A stretch of 64,000 nucleotides of DNA from Flavobacterium sp. WV_118_3 (GTDB taxonomy: Bacteria > Bacteroidota > Bacteroidia > Flavobacteriales > Flavobacteriaceae): positions 293,501 to 357,500 of the forward strand of contig NZ_CP156060.1 in the NCBI RefSeq assembly GCF_039778605.1, given 5' to 3'. A program made the position numbers and the translations under genes. Below the pieces are notes generated by a model. That model was given only the letters and a program-made list of their open reading frames with translations. It searched no databases and was not told where the DNA came from. This document shows, piece after piece, positions 52,239-60,098 of the stretch (positions within the stretch are counted from its first letter, which is position 1; every line of letters begins with the position of its first letter).

Positions 52239-54083
52239 TTATCCTTTTAACCAGGCTTCTTTTAGCTTGGCTTTCGAAGTATCCGTAAAGTGTAATCCTT
52301 CTACATCTTCCATGCTTAAGGTTACTTTTCCTTTTAAAGTTTGCTCTTTGTCTTTACGTTTGATCTGCATGGTGATCGGGTCGTTTTCTTTCCAATCCAT
52401 GCTCGACATGATCATTTCGTAGATGTTGTCAAGGTTATACGCAGTTCCGTTGATCGAAAGGATGGTGTCGCCATTTTTCAAACCTATCTTTTTCATAAAA
52501 GCATTGAGTTCGATCTCCGGAAGTACTACAATCTCTTTGGTCGCCGGATTTATCGTGATATATGGCATTTCACCTTTTAAAAACGGATTGGATGGCTTTT
52601 TAACGGTTCCTTCTTTTACACCAACTTTGGCGAAATAGACGTCGTATGGAATTGGTGTGTCACCAGCTACATATTTAGTCAGGAATTCGCCTACTTCAGG
52701 GTAGGTTAAGGCCGTAATTTTAGCAAATAATTCGTCGTCGTTAAACGGTCGGCTATTTCCGTATTCTTTGGATAAGGCTTGCATCAGACTTAAAATACCA
52801 CGCTGACCATTGCTGCTTTCACGCATCTGAATGTCAATACACATGGCGATCAAAGCTCCTTTTTGGTATACGTTATAATACGAATCTTTATATTGTTTGT
52901 CCAAAATGTTTTTACTCATTTTTGTAAATGGCATTTTGTCGTCGAAACGTTTTGAAGTTGCTATTTTTTCAGACATTCTGCCGTAAAAATCATCTTCGGA
53001 AATTAAACCCTGGTTTACCTGGAACAGGTTAGCGAAATATTCCGTTACACCTTCATACATCCATAAGTGCTCGGACATTTTAGGCGTATTGTAATCGAAA
53101 TACTGAATTTCGTTTGAGTGGATACTCAATGGCGTTACAATATGGAAAAACTCATGGGAAACCACGTCTTTTAATTGTTCCACCAACTGCGCTTTTGGCA
53201 TCATTTCCGGCATAACCACGGTTGTGGAAGTCGTGTGCTCCAAAGCTCCGAATCCTTTAGCGTCCGGTTTTTTTATATCCGAAAGATATAATAACACACT
53301 GTATTTTTTAGTGGTGTTAAACGGACCTAAGAATTTTTTCTGTGCACGCATCATCGTTTCCATTTCCGGAGTGATGTCTTTTGCGGTATACGTTCCGTTT
53401 GGCGAATATACGCTGATCAGGATTTCCATTCCGTCAACCGTAAAAGTGGTGTAATCGGGTTTGGAATACATAATTGGATTGTCTACCAGTTCGGCATAAC
53501 GGGAAGTAGTAAAAGTGTCCGATTCGTTACTCGGATCGGTATCGGTTAACGAAGTAGCACCCCATAAAGTTGCCGGATGGGATACGGTTACCGTATATGG
53601 AATTTCACCTTTTCCCTGGAAATAACCCACAAATCCATGCGTATTCAGCATAAAGTTTTCGTTTGCGGCAATATTGGTTCCGGCCGGCGAAAAAATATCG
53701 TGCGTACTTTCTACATCATAGGTGTCGTTTACCCAATAGGTTACTTTGCTTAAGGTTTTGGCATTGGAAATCTGCCAGGAATTCGCATCGGATTTATTTA
53801 CCGGAAGGAGATTCCCTTTGGTATCATAGGCTTTAAAGTCGTCGATAAATTTACCGTAATCGTCCTCAGAATAGGTTCCCGGAATAATTTTAGGGATATG
53901 GAAGGTTGCGGTTTCAGTAGTAAACGATGGTGTCATAATGGTAACCATTACTTTGTCGTCCGTTACATTTTTTAAATCAATAGCAACTTTTACATCGTTT
54001 ACTGCAACTGCCTGTGGTTGTTGTGCTGTTTTACAGCTCATTACCATCGCAGCCATTGCTAATGTATAGATAAGTCTTTTCAT
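52239..54083 (-). CDS. M61-family (glycyl aminopeptidase-like) metallopeptidase lipoprotein with PDZ domain
   Basis: Protein of 614 aa. Lipoprotein signal MKRLIYTLAMAAMVMSC (Cys17), an M61 N-terminal beta domain (about 30-205), zinc motif HEFFH at 310-314 and third ligand E344 in YEGVTEYF, then a C-terminal PDZ domain (about 500-590; EIELNAFMKKIGLKNGDTILSINGTAY). The layout is complete for the family, which cleaves after N-terminal Gly/Ala in periplasmic peptides. A single-gene unit with its own terminator. Confidence 0.93.
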   Translation of the reverse strand: MKRLIYTLAMAAMVMSCKTAQQPQAVAVNDVKVAIDLKNVTDDKVMVTIMTPSFTTETATFHIPKIIPGTYSEDDYGKFIDDFKAYDTKGNLLPVNKSDANSWQISNAKTLSKVTYWVNDTYDVESTHDIFSPAGTNIAANENFMLNTHGFVGYFQGKGEIPYTVTVSHPATLWGATSLTDTDPSNESDTFTTSRYAELVDNPIMYSKPDYTTFTVDGMEILISVYSPNGTYTAKDITPEMETMMRAQKKFLGPFNTTKKYSVLLYLSDIKKPDAKGFGALEHTTSTTVVMPEMMPKAQLVEQLKDVVSHEFFHIVTPLSIHSNEIQYFDYNTPKMSEHLWMYEGVTEYFANLFQVNQGLISEDDFYGRMSEKIATSKRFDDKMPFTKMSKNILDKQYKDSYYNVYQKGALIAMCIDIQMRESSNGQRGILSLMQALSKEYGNSRPFNDDELFAKITALTYPEVGEFLTKYVAGDTPIPYDVYFAKVGVKEGTVKKPSNPFLKGEMPYITINPATKEIVVLPEIELNAFMKKIGLKNGDTILSINGTAYNLDNIYEMIMSSMDWKENDPITMQIKRKDKEQTLKGKVTLSMEDVEGLHFTDTSKAKLKEAWLKG

Positions 54084-54128
54084 TGTAATATTTTTAGTTG
54101 TATATAGGTGTTTAAAATTGCTTTTTTG

Positions 54129-55076
54129 TTACAATTTATGCTTTTTTAAGAAAAGATTTATCGCCTGAGCCAGCTCCGGTGTATTGCGGATTTCGGGCTT
54201 ACTATAGGAAGCCCGGTTTTCAGCATCGTCCCCGGTTATGGTTTTTAAGACGTGATTCATATTCGGAATTATTGTCAGCGAAGCATCCGGTTTTGCCTTT
54301 TTTAATCGTTCGGCTTCCGATTCGGCTACCTGTAAATCTTTGGTTCCGTTAAGAAGTAGTACCGGAATTTTTAATTTCTGGATTTCCTGTTGCGGCTTGT
54401 ATTGCATCCACGACGTCATATAGGGTTGAACGCTTTCCCGAAAAATGGAACTCAGCAACGGACTTTTTACGCTCACCGTTTCGCCTTTTTTAATTTTTTC
54501 TAAACTACTTATTAGTTCTTCTTTTACACCGGGAGCTTGTTTGGTGATCTGATCAATTAATATTTCGTCTATTGGTCTTCCCGGTCCGGCAATCGATATA
54601 AATCCGTCGACCTTGGTTTGTTGCGCTGCGATCATACCGATTTGAGAACCTTCACTATGACCGGCAAATACGATTTTACTATAGTTCCCGGTTTTTTTAA
54701 AATGATCAAAAACTGTTGCGGCATCGGTAATCATATCCTCAAAACGCATGTCTTTTTCGTTAACGGTTCCGGAAATGATTTGTGCAATCACCCGTTTGTC
54801 GTAGGTAAAAACAGCCCGATGTTCTGTTGCCAGATCTTCAGCCAGGTATTTTAGTGAATTGTTTTGCATACCAATCTGATTACCGTTCCGATTGGTTGGT
54901 CCGGAACCGGCAATTAGGATGATCAATGTTGGTTTTTTGATTTCAGGAACCGGTGTATACAGATCGCCTTTTAGTAAAGAATTGATCTGTATTTCGGTTA
55001 TTTTAAACGGTGTTTCCTGTGCGATCGAAGGTATGGAAATACAAAGGAAAAGCGATAGTGCTATTTTTTTGATCAT
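54129..55076 (-). CDS. secreted alpha/beta hydrolase
   Basis: Protein of 315 aa with signal peptide MIKKIALSLFLCISIPSIAQ. The catalytic triad candidates are Ser in GHSEGSQIG, Asp in LLNGTKDLQV and His in NMNHVLKT, with an oxyanion-side LIAGSGPTNRNGN. Similar proteins are annotated as dienelactone-hydrolase-like or acyl-esterase enzymes. Exact substrate unknown. Confidence 0.9.
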   Translation of the reverse strand: MIKKIALSLFLCISIPSIAQETPFKITEIQINSLLKGDLYTPVPEIKKPTLIILIAGSGPTNRNGNQIGMQNNSLKYLAEDLATEHRAVFTYDKRVIAQIISGTVNEKDMRFEDMITDAATVFDHFKKTGNYSKIVFAGHSEGSQIGMIAAQQTKVDGFISIAGPGRPIDEILIDQITKQAPGVKEELISSLEKIKKGETVSVKSPLLSSIFRESVQPYMTSWMQYKPQQEIQKLKIPVLLLNGTKDLQVAESEAERLKKAKPDASLTIIPNMNHVLKTITGDDAENRASYSKPEIRNTPELAQAINLFLKKHKL

Positions 55077-55097
55077 GGTTGTTAAGACTGTCTGAGT

Positions 55098-55124
55098 ATA
55101 AAAAAGGCCTGTTTTAACAGGCCT
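55098..55124 (-). terminator. terminator of the DUF2805 gene
   Basis: AGGCCTG with its complement CAGGCCT (55105-55124). Read on the minus strand the stem is followed by TTTTTT, just after the DUF2805 stop codon. Confidence 0.75.
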
Positions 55125-55132
55125 CAGTAGAT

Positions 55133-55414
55133 TTAATCGAATTTATTTTTAAAGTAGTATTTACTGTCCAGGTCATCATCTTCCAGATCGTTATAGCGTT
55201 GTGGCTTTGGTTTTGGCTTATTGGCAGTAACCTTTTTTTTCCAAAGTTCAAAATTGTCTTTTGATAACTTTTTGCGAACCATTTCGGTAACTTCGCTTTC
55301 TGAAATTCCAAATTCTTCTTTTATTACTTCAAAAGGTCTTTTTTCCTCCTGAGCCATAGTGACAATTCTATCAATTGTTTCCTTGTCAAATTCTAAAACT
55401 TTGCTTTTTTTCAT
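55133..55414 (-). CDS. DUF2805 (TIGR03643-type) small protein
   Basis: Protein of 93 aa with KETIDRIVTMAQEEKRPFEVIKEEFGISESEVTEMVRK, a helix-turn-helix-like stretch diagnostic of DUF2805, then a lysine-rich KKKVTANKPKPKPQRY and an acidic tail. The DNA-binding appearance suggests a regulatory role but no function is established. Confidence 0.9.
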   Translation of the reverse strand: MKKSKVLEFDKETIDRIVTMAQEEKRPFEVIKEEFGISESEVTEMVRKKLSKDNFELWKKKVTANKPKPKPQRYNDLEDDDLDSKYYFKNKFD

Positions 55415-55772
55415 CAGATGAAAAATTAATCAAATAAATGTTTTTAATGGTTTATTTACACACTCAATATTACTAAAAAAATGAATTGAGCAATAAGGAT
55501 GGTGTTATTTTTTTTGATTTTTCAAAAATCAGACCAAAATGTTTTTTGCTTTTGAAAAATGAGCAAAAAAATAGTGTTTCAGCAGTATTTATCTAGCGGA
55601 TACCTCAATTTTTTTACAGTTTTAAATCAATGTAAAGCGAACTTTTTAGTTGTTGTCCGGCTTAAAAAGTGGATGATTCCTATAATAATATGAAAATAAT
55701 TGACTTATTGAGATTGTTTTAAAATGGTTGTGACAGATCTGGGACGAAATGTAGTTTTTTGTCAGGTCAAAA

Positions 55773-55800
55773 GGAATATAAAAAAGGAATATAAAAAAGG
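55773..55800. repeat. tandem repeat, 13-bp unit x2
   Basis: Two adjacent identical copies of GGAATATAAAAAA plus GG, just before the aqpZ terminator. Probably slippage-derived, with no evident function. Confidence 0.8.
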
Positions 55801-55805
55801 GGATC

Positions 55806-55835
55806 AAAAACGGCCTTATCGATAAGGCCGTTTTT
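55806..55835. terminator. palindromic terminator of aqpZ
   Basis: The 30-bp perfect palindrome reads AAAAACGGCCTTATC followed by its own complement. The stem is flanked by A5 and T5, 18 bp from the aqpZ stop codon on the minus strand. Confidence 0.9.
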
Positions 55836-55853
55836 CAAAATGTATTTTTTGGT

Positions 55854-56537
55854 TCACGATTCTTTACTAAATAGGGATTTATAGACAATACCGGCAATCA
55901 GTGCGCCAATAATCGGAGCCACGATAAACAGCCATAATTGACTTAACACTTCGCCACCTACAAAAACCGCCTGACTTATACTCCGGGCTGGATTAACAGA
56001 GGTGTTTGTAACCGGAATACTGATCAAATGAATCAGGGTTAAAGCCAATCCGATGGCCAATCCGGCAAAACCTTTTGGCGCTCTGTCGTCTGTAGCGCCG
56101 AGAATCACAATAAGGAAGATAAAGGTCATTACAACTTCAGTGAGAAAAGCAGCATTCATACTGTATTTGCCCGGCGAAAGTTCTCCATAACCATTCGAAG
56201 CAAATCCGCCGATATCACTACCGTTACCTGTTGCGATTACGTACAATATACCCGCAGCGGCTATACCGCCCAAAACCTGAGCCACAATATAAGGGATGAG
56301 CTCTTTGGCATCGAAACGACCGCCAACCCACAATCCGATAGAAACCGCCGGGTTAAGATGTGCGCCGGAAATATGCCCAAGCGAATAAGCAATTGTCAGT
56401 ACGGTAAGTCCGAAAGCCAAAGCGACTCCAACAAAACCAATTCCTGCGTCGGGAAAGTTACAGGCCAGCACTGCGCTACCACAACCTCCTAAAACCAACC
56501 AAAATGTTCCAATGAATTCTGCGATAAGTTTTTTCAT
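55854..56537 (-). CDS. aqpZ: aquaporin Z
   Basis: MIP-family water channel, 227 aa, six helices and two NPA loops (62-64 in GAHLNPAVS; 182-184 in TSVNPARS). The selectivity-filter His170 (TLIHLIS) and Arg185 match the water-selective AqpZ pattern and not glycerol facilitators. Its upstream region is 380 bp without another gene. Confidence 0.94.
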   Translation of the reverse strand: MKKLIAEFIGTFWLVLGGCGSAVLACNFPDAGIGFVGVALAFGLTVLTIAYSLGHISGAHLNPAVSIGLWVGGRFDAKELIPYIVAQVLGGIAAAGILYVIATGNGSDIGGFASNGYGELSPGKYSMNAAFLTEVVMTFIFLIVILGATDDRAPKGFAGLAIGLALTLIHLISIPVTNTSVNPARSISQAVFVGGEVLSQLWLFIVAPIIGALIAGIVYKSLFSKES

Positions 56538-56919
56538 AAAATAAAGGGATTAGTTAAACAATTGTAATACATGTATTTTTAGGGAAAACGAGAGGCTTGA
56601 TCAAAATATTTGGAGCATACAAATGTAGTGCGGTCGAACAGTAAAGTATACTGTTGCCACAGACAAACCGGTAAAAAGGCGGAAAAGGAAATTAGGGATT
56701 GTAGAACCGAAATCGAAATAAAAACTTTATTCGTGTGGAAATCCGGGATAGTAAAAGAGGGGCTTTGCGTATATAATGTACTACTTCTGTAGAGACCGGC
56801 AACCGATGTGCTGCAAGGCGAAAGCGGTAAAAGGGATTGCCAGGTTAAACTCATTTTCAGGTAGTTAAATGATTATATCCGTATCACGAATATAATCATT
56901 TTTACCAGAAAATTCTATA
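56538..56919. other. intergenic region between aqpZ and EamA gene
   Basis: 382 bp with no gene that I can support. A minus-strand TACATTTG (56620-56627) is a possible aqpZ -7 element about 80 bp before its ATG. Short open frames on both strands give low-complexity or stop-rich products. The right end holds a hairpin with a T-run on the + strand, although no + strand gene precedes it. Confidence 0.45.
56868..56903 (+). terminator. hairpin with + strand T-run
   Basis: Stem AATGATTATAT / ATATAATCATT (56868-56878, 56890-56900), with a CGT/ACG inner pairing in the loop, followed by TTTTT on the + strand. It probably also ends the minus-strand EamA transcript, though that side has only a short T-run. 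Confidence 0.6.
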
Positions 56920-57816
56920 TTAATTCTTTTTTTTGAACGAAATGTTCATAATGATAATCGCGAGAATGATGAGTAAAATTCCTATCCATTGTGTTAGGAC
57001 TACGGTTTCGTTAAGAATCACAAAAGCCATCATAACCGAAACGGGTAATTCCAATGAGGATACGATACTGCCTAATCCGATTCCGGTATGTGGAAATCCG
57101 GCATTCATCAACATCGGTGGAATGATGGTCCCGAATAGGGATAGTACAATTCCCCATTTCAAGAAAATTCCAAAGTTATACGGGGTCGTTTGTGTAAAAA
57201 TCCCGAATCCGAATACAATCACGGCACCACCTAATAGCATATATAGGCTTCGTTGTGCCGGCGATATTCCGGTGGCAACACTGTTGGCAGTAAACATGGT
57301 TGTCGTGAAGGAAGCGGCTGCAAGCATTCCCCACATTAATCCGCGCCAGTCCAGCTGAATTTCATTTTTAAAGATGTTGGTGGCCAGTGCGGTACCGCCT
57401 AAAACAATGATCACCGATATTACTTTTTGTAATGACGGTAGCTTTTTGTCGATAAACATTTCCAGTAGAACACCCATCCATACCGTTTGCATCAACAAAA
57501 CGATACCAATCGATACGGGAATGTATTTTACGGCTAGATAATAGAAAACACTGGTCATTCCCAATGATGTTCCGGCCAGCATTAACTGAGCGATATTCTT
57601 TTTGGTGGCTTTTACGACAGTACCTTTATTTTTGGATTTCTGAAAAGCATTGATGATTAAGATTCCGATGATGCCCAAAATAAATTGAGACGACGTAACC
57701 TCGGCAGTGGTATAGTTTTCCTGATAGGCTAGTTTTACAAATGTTGCCAGCATTCCATAGCTGGTAGCACCTAATCCTACTAAAAAAACTCCCTTTAAAA
57801 CTTTGTTTCCTGACAT
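56920..57816 (-). CDS. EamA-family (drug/metabolite) transporter
   Basis: Protein of 298 aa with about ten hydrophobic helices in two EamA repeats (about 8-145 and 155-292). Conserved features include GLGATSYGMLATFVKLAY at the start and GLGSIVSSLELPVSVMMAFVILNETV in the second repeat. The substrate is not predictable. A minus-strand TATCTTTG (57842-57849) lies 26 bp upstream of its ATG. Confidence 0.92.
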   Translation of the reverse strand: MSGNKVLKGVFLVGLGATSYGMLATFVKLAYQENYTTAEVTSSQFILGIIGILIINAFQKSKNKGTVVKATKKNIAQLMLAGTSLGMTSVFYYLAVKYIPVSIGIVLLMQTVWMGVLLEMFIDKKLPSLQKVISVIIVLGGTALATNIFKNEIQLDWRGLMWGMLAAASFTTTMFTANSVATGISPAQRSLYMLLGGAVIVFGFGIFTQTTPYNFGIFLKWGIVLSLFGTIIPPMLMNAGFPHTGIGLGSIVSSLELPVSVMMAFVILNETVVLTQWIGILLIILAIIIMNISFKKKN

Positions 57817-57841
57817 TATTATTTGATTTTAAAACAGCCTG

Positions 57842-57849
57842 CAAAGATA
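57842..57849 (-). promoter_or_regulatory. candidate -7 element for EamA gene
   Basis: The minus strand reads TATCTTTG. The nearest TTG is 25 bp further upstream, a long spacer. Confidence 0.4.
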
Positions 57850-57936
57850 AGCTATCCCGTTTAGTTAGAATAATCAATCGGAAAAAAAATGATATTTTGG
57901 TAAAATAGGTGCTGATTTTGAATGAAATAGATAAAA

Positions 57937-57964
57937 AAAGGATTGACACTGCGATCAATCCTTT
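57937..57964 (-). terminator. terminator of the secreted orphan gene
   Basis: Stem AAAGGATTGA / TCAATCCTTT with an 8-nt loop. On the minus strand it is followed by further T residues, 25 bp after the stop codon of the gene at 57989. Confidence 0.75.
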
Positions 57965-57988
57965 TGATATATCGTTGTTGATCAGTGA

Positions 57989-58777
57989 TTATTCCGACCA
58001 GTATACTAGAGTTACTTCAATAACACCGTTGGCATTTACAAGGCTATCCGATAAGGTTACTGTAGTTGCTGATGCACCGCTAAAATAACCGTTATAAGCG
58101 CGGAATGTGTATGTGCCCGGAGCTAAGTTGCTATAACAGTCACCGTAATTTTCAGGATAGAAATATACATTTGCATCGTTATAGGCATAATAACCGTGTA
58201 AATCGTTGTAGGTAATAGGATTTCCAAGGTGATCTACCAGTTTCATACAAACGTTGTAGGTTTTGATAGCAGTAGCCACCGAATTGATTTCGTTGATAAG
58301 GCTTGTAGTTGTAGTGTACTGTTGATCCAATACGCTTTTTACATTTGGAATCAGGTTTAAAGCGGTAGCGTTATCATTTGCAGCTAACGCATCGTTGATT
58401 TGGAATGTTAATCCGATAAGGATATCGTTTAGGTTTACCAATTCGGCAGTGATAGCGTTAATGCTGGCTGTCGAAAAAGCATTTTGAGATGCTGTACGCG
58501 CTAGGCTGGCAAAATAATCTACATCGTCAGAATTGTTTTGGATGGAATTTACCTGAACAAACATGGCATCGTAAAATTGTTGTGCATTTGGTGCATTTAA
58601 TAATACGATTTGTTTTGCCAATTGTACTGCTGCTGTTTTAGCAGCTGGTGTATCCTGTTGGATGTTTTCGGCTGATTGGATTGCGTAGTCTAAATTTTGT
58701 TGTGCAGTTTGTGCGAAAACAGAACTGCCTACCAATGCTACAAACAAGGTCATAGCATAAAAAGTAATTTTCTTCAT
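57989..58777 (-). CDS. secreted protein of unknown function
   Basis: Protein of 262 aa with a Sec signal peptide ending SVFA-QT. Residues about 22-170 are alpha-helical and rich in Ala, Asn and Gln, possibly a coiled four-helix region. The C-terminal 90 residues (VCMKLVDHLGNPITYNDLHGYYAYNDANVYFYPENYGDCYSNLAPGTYTF, in short a YxxF-rich beta pattern) suggest a small Ig-like or carboxypeptidase-regulatory-like beta domain with two cysteines. No family recognised. A single-gene unit. Confidence 0.8.
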   Translation of the reverse strand: MKKITFYAMTLFVALVGSSVFAQTAQQNLDYAIQSAENIQQDTPAAKTAAVQLAKQIVLLNAPNAQQFYDAMFVQVNSIQNNSDDVDYFASLARTASQNAFSTASINAITAELVNLNDILIGLTFQINDALAANDNATALNLIPNVKSVLDQQYTTTTSLINEINSVATAIKTYNVCMKLVDHLGNPITYNDLHGYYAYNDANVYFYPENYGDCYSNLAPGTYTFRAYNGYFSGASATTVTLSDSLVNANGVIEVTLVYWSE

Positions 58778-59077
58778 AGAAATAGATTTAAGGTTTTATA
58801 TGCCAAATGTATTAAAATGTATTAAAATTATTACGTATTGAGTGTTATTATTGTATTAATAAAATATTGTTTAGACATTTTGTGTGTTTTTTGGTTTTAA
58901 TGGTGTTTGTTTTGTGAACTTAATAGTGTGGGATTGAGTATCGAGATTACTAGTGCGAAAAATCACTTTTTTGCTGTAATAATGGCAGGAATGAACTTAT
59001 ATTTTTGATTGTTATCCATTTACCGGTTTTTTCGAGTAGAAATTATTTGTATATTTGTAAGAGCTAATACTTTTACA
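58778..59077. other. divergent intergenic region
   Basis: 300 bp, strongly AT-rich, between divergent genes. It carries TACATTTG on the minus strand at 58804-58811, a -7 candidate about 27 bp before the secreted orphan, and TATATTTG on the + strand at 59050. Nothing else stands out. Confidence 0.55.
59050..59057 (+). promoter_or_regulatory. candidate -7 element of the 59078-60029 pair
   Basis: TATATTTG matches TAnnTTTG, 20 bp before the ATG at 59078. The -33 position has TTC, so it is a weak but well-placed match. Confidence 0.45.
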
Positions 59078-59239
59078 ATGTTAAAGTTTATACATAAGAG
59101 CGGAAAAGCTTCGGTTACTTCTAATCCCGAAATTGGAAGCGGACTGGTTCGTATTGCGCATAAAATAAGTGCCGTTAGCGGAGAGAGTCAGTTGGTAAAA
59201 ATCGGAGGGCGCTATTTTAGAGTAAGGGAATTGGGATAA
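59078..59239 (+). CDS. 53-aa small protein of unknown function
   Basis: I place the start at ATG 59078, directly after the promoter element, giving LKFIHKSGKASVTSNPEIGS and ending KIGGRYFRVRELG. The frame is open to a TTG at 59009 but the added part is AT-noise. It is basic, Gly- and Ser-rich and beta-like, with no signal or membrane helix. It ends 4 bp before the next gene, so the two form an operon. Unrecognised. Confidence 0.55.
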   Translation: MLKFIHKSGKASVTSNPEIGSGLVRIAHKISAVSGESQLVKIGGRYFRVRELG

Positions 59240-59243
59240 CGGG

Positions 59244-60029
59244 ATGAATATTGCCTTTACAACAGTATTACTGTTTATCATCCTTGCTCCGGGGTTTTTG
59301 GCCCGAATTGCGTATAATTCTTCTAAATTAAGTGTTGCAGATTCCAATAGAAATCTGGTTAACGAATTGACTTGGTCAATCATTCCGGCACTCACATTAC
59401 ACATCATCTTTGTCGCGATCATACAAAATGCCTCTCGGTATTCTGTCGATTTTGTGCAATTGGGAAATTTGGTTTTGGGAACTTCTCAAAAAGCAGATGC
59501 CAGTTTTGCTCAATTAAACGATTATAAATATGCGATATTTTTTTATAATCTTATTCTTTTTAAAACCTCTTTTGTAGCCGGCTATCTGTTGCGGAAAATG
59601 GTTCGCTTTTTTAAATTAGATCGCAAGTTTCGCTATTTCCGTTTTTCGAATAAATGGCATTATATCTTTTCCGGAGAATGTTTGGATTTTCCCGATGTTC
59701 CGGATGAATACGAAGAAATCACCAATAAAATTATCAATGTACTTTGTAAAGTAAATGGACGTACGGTATTGTACACCGGTGAATATTTTAATTATTATGT
59801 AGATGGTAAAGGCGATTTGGAAGCTGTACATTTAAAGTATCCGATTCGGAGGTATCTGGAAAATGATAAGGCTGAGGACGAAGACTATTATGTGATTTCC
59901 AGTCGTTATCTAATGATTCCAAATTCAGATATCATTAATATCAACTTTAAGTATATCAATTTTGAGGAAGTTGATGAGGCGGAATTATCGGAGGAAGAAA
60001 AGGACAATGCGATACAATTGTCGGAATAA
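59244..60029 (+). CDS. membrane protein of unknown function with C-terminal soluble domain
   Basis: Protein of 261 aa. Three hydrophobic segments (about 5-22, 45-65, 98-118) are followed by a basic linker (KMVRFFKLDRKFRYFRFSNKWHYIF) and a soluble, probably SH3/LSM-like beta domain of about 120 residues (VNGRTVLYTGEYFNYYVDGKGDLEAVHL, then YYVISSRYLMIPNSDIININFKYI), ending in an acidic tail. The layout recalls DUF6338-type membrane proteins, but I am not certain. It pairs with the 53-aa gene. Convergent to htpG across a shared hairpin. Confidence 0.7.
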   Translation: MNIAFTTVLLFIILAPGFLARIAYNSSKLSVADSNRNLVNELTWSIIPALTLHIIFVAIIQNASRYSVDFVQLGNLVLGTSQKADASFAQLNDYKYAIFFYNLILFKTSFVAGYLLRKMVRFFKLDRKFRYFRFSNKWHYIFSGECLDFPDVPDEYEEITNKIINVLCKVNGRTVLYTGEYFNYYVDGKGDLEAVHLKYPIRRYLENDKAEDEDYYVISSRYLMIPNSDIININFKYINFEEVDEAELSEEEKDNAIQLSE

Positions 60030-60042
60030 TTCTAATATAAAA

Positions 60043-60070
60043 AAAAGCAACAGGTTGCCCTGCTGCTTTT
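60043..60070. terminator. terminator between the 261-aa gene and htpG
   Basis: AAAAGCAaCAGG / CCTGcTGCTTTT with loop TTGC, one internal mismatch, A-run and T-run on either side. Confidence 0.7.
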
Positions 60071-60098
60071 CCTAAATAGTCGAATATAATAATTGGAG

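Larger units (their letters stand above)
55415..55853. other. intergenic region with a 13-bp tandem repeat
   Basis: 439 bp without a gene. It is AT-rich and includes two direct copies of GGAATATAAAAAA (55773-55798) followed by GG, then the aqpZ terminator. I see no convincing promoter or RNA gene. Confidence 0.6.

Noticed and set aside
56579..56854. 91-codon minus-strand frame between aqpZ and EamA
   Set aside because: It is Ser/Phe-rich with no signal or domain pattern, no start context and poor coding character.
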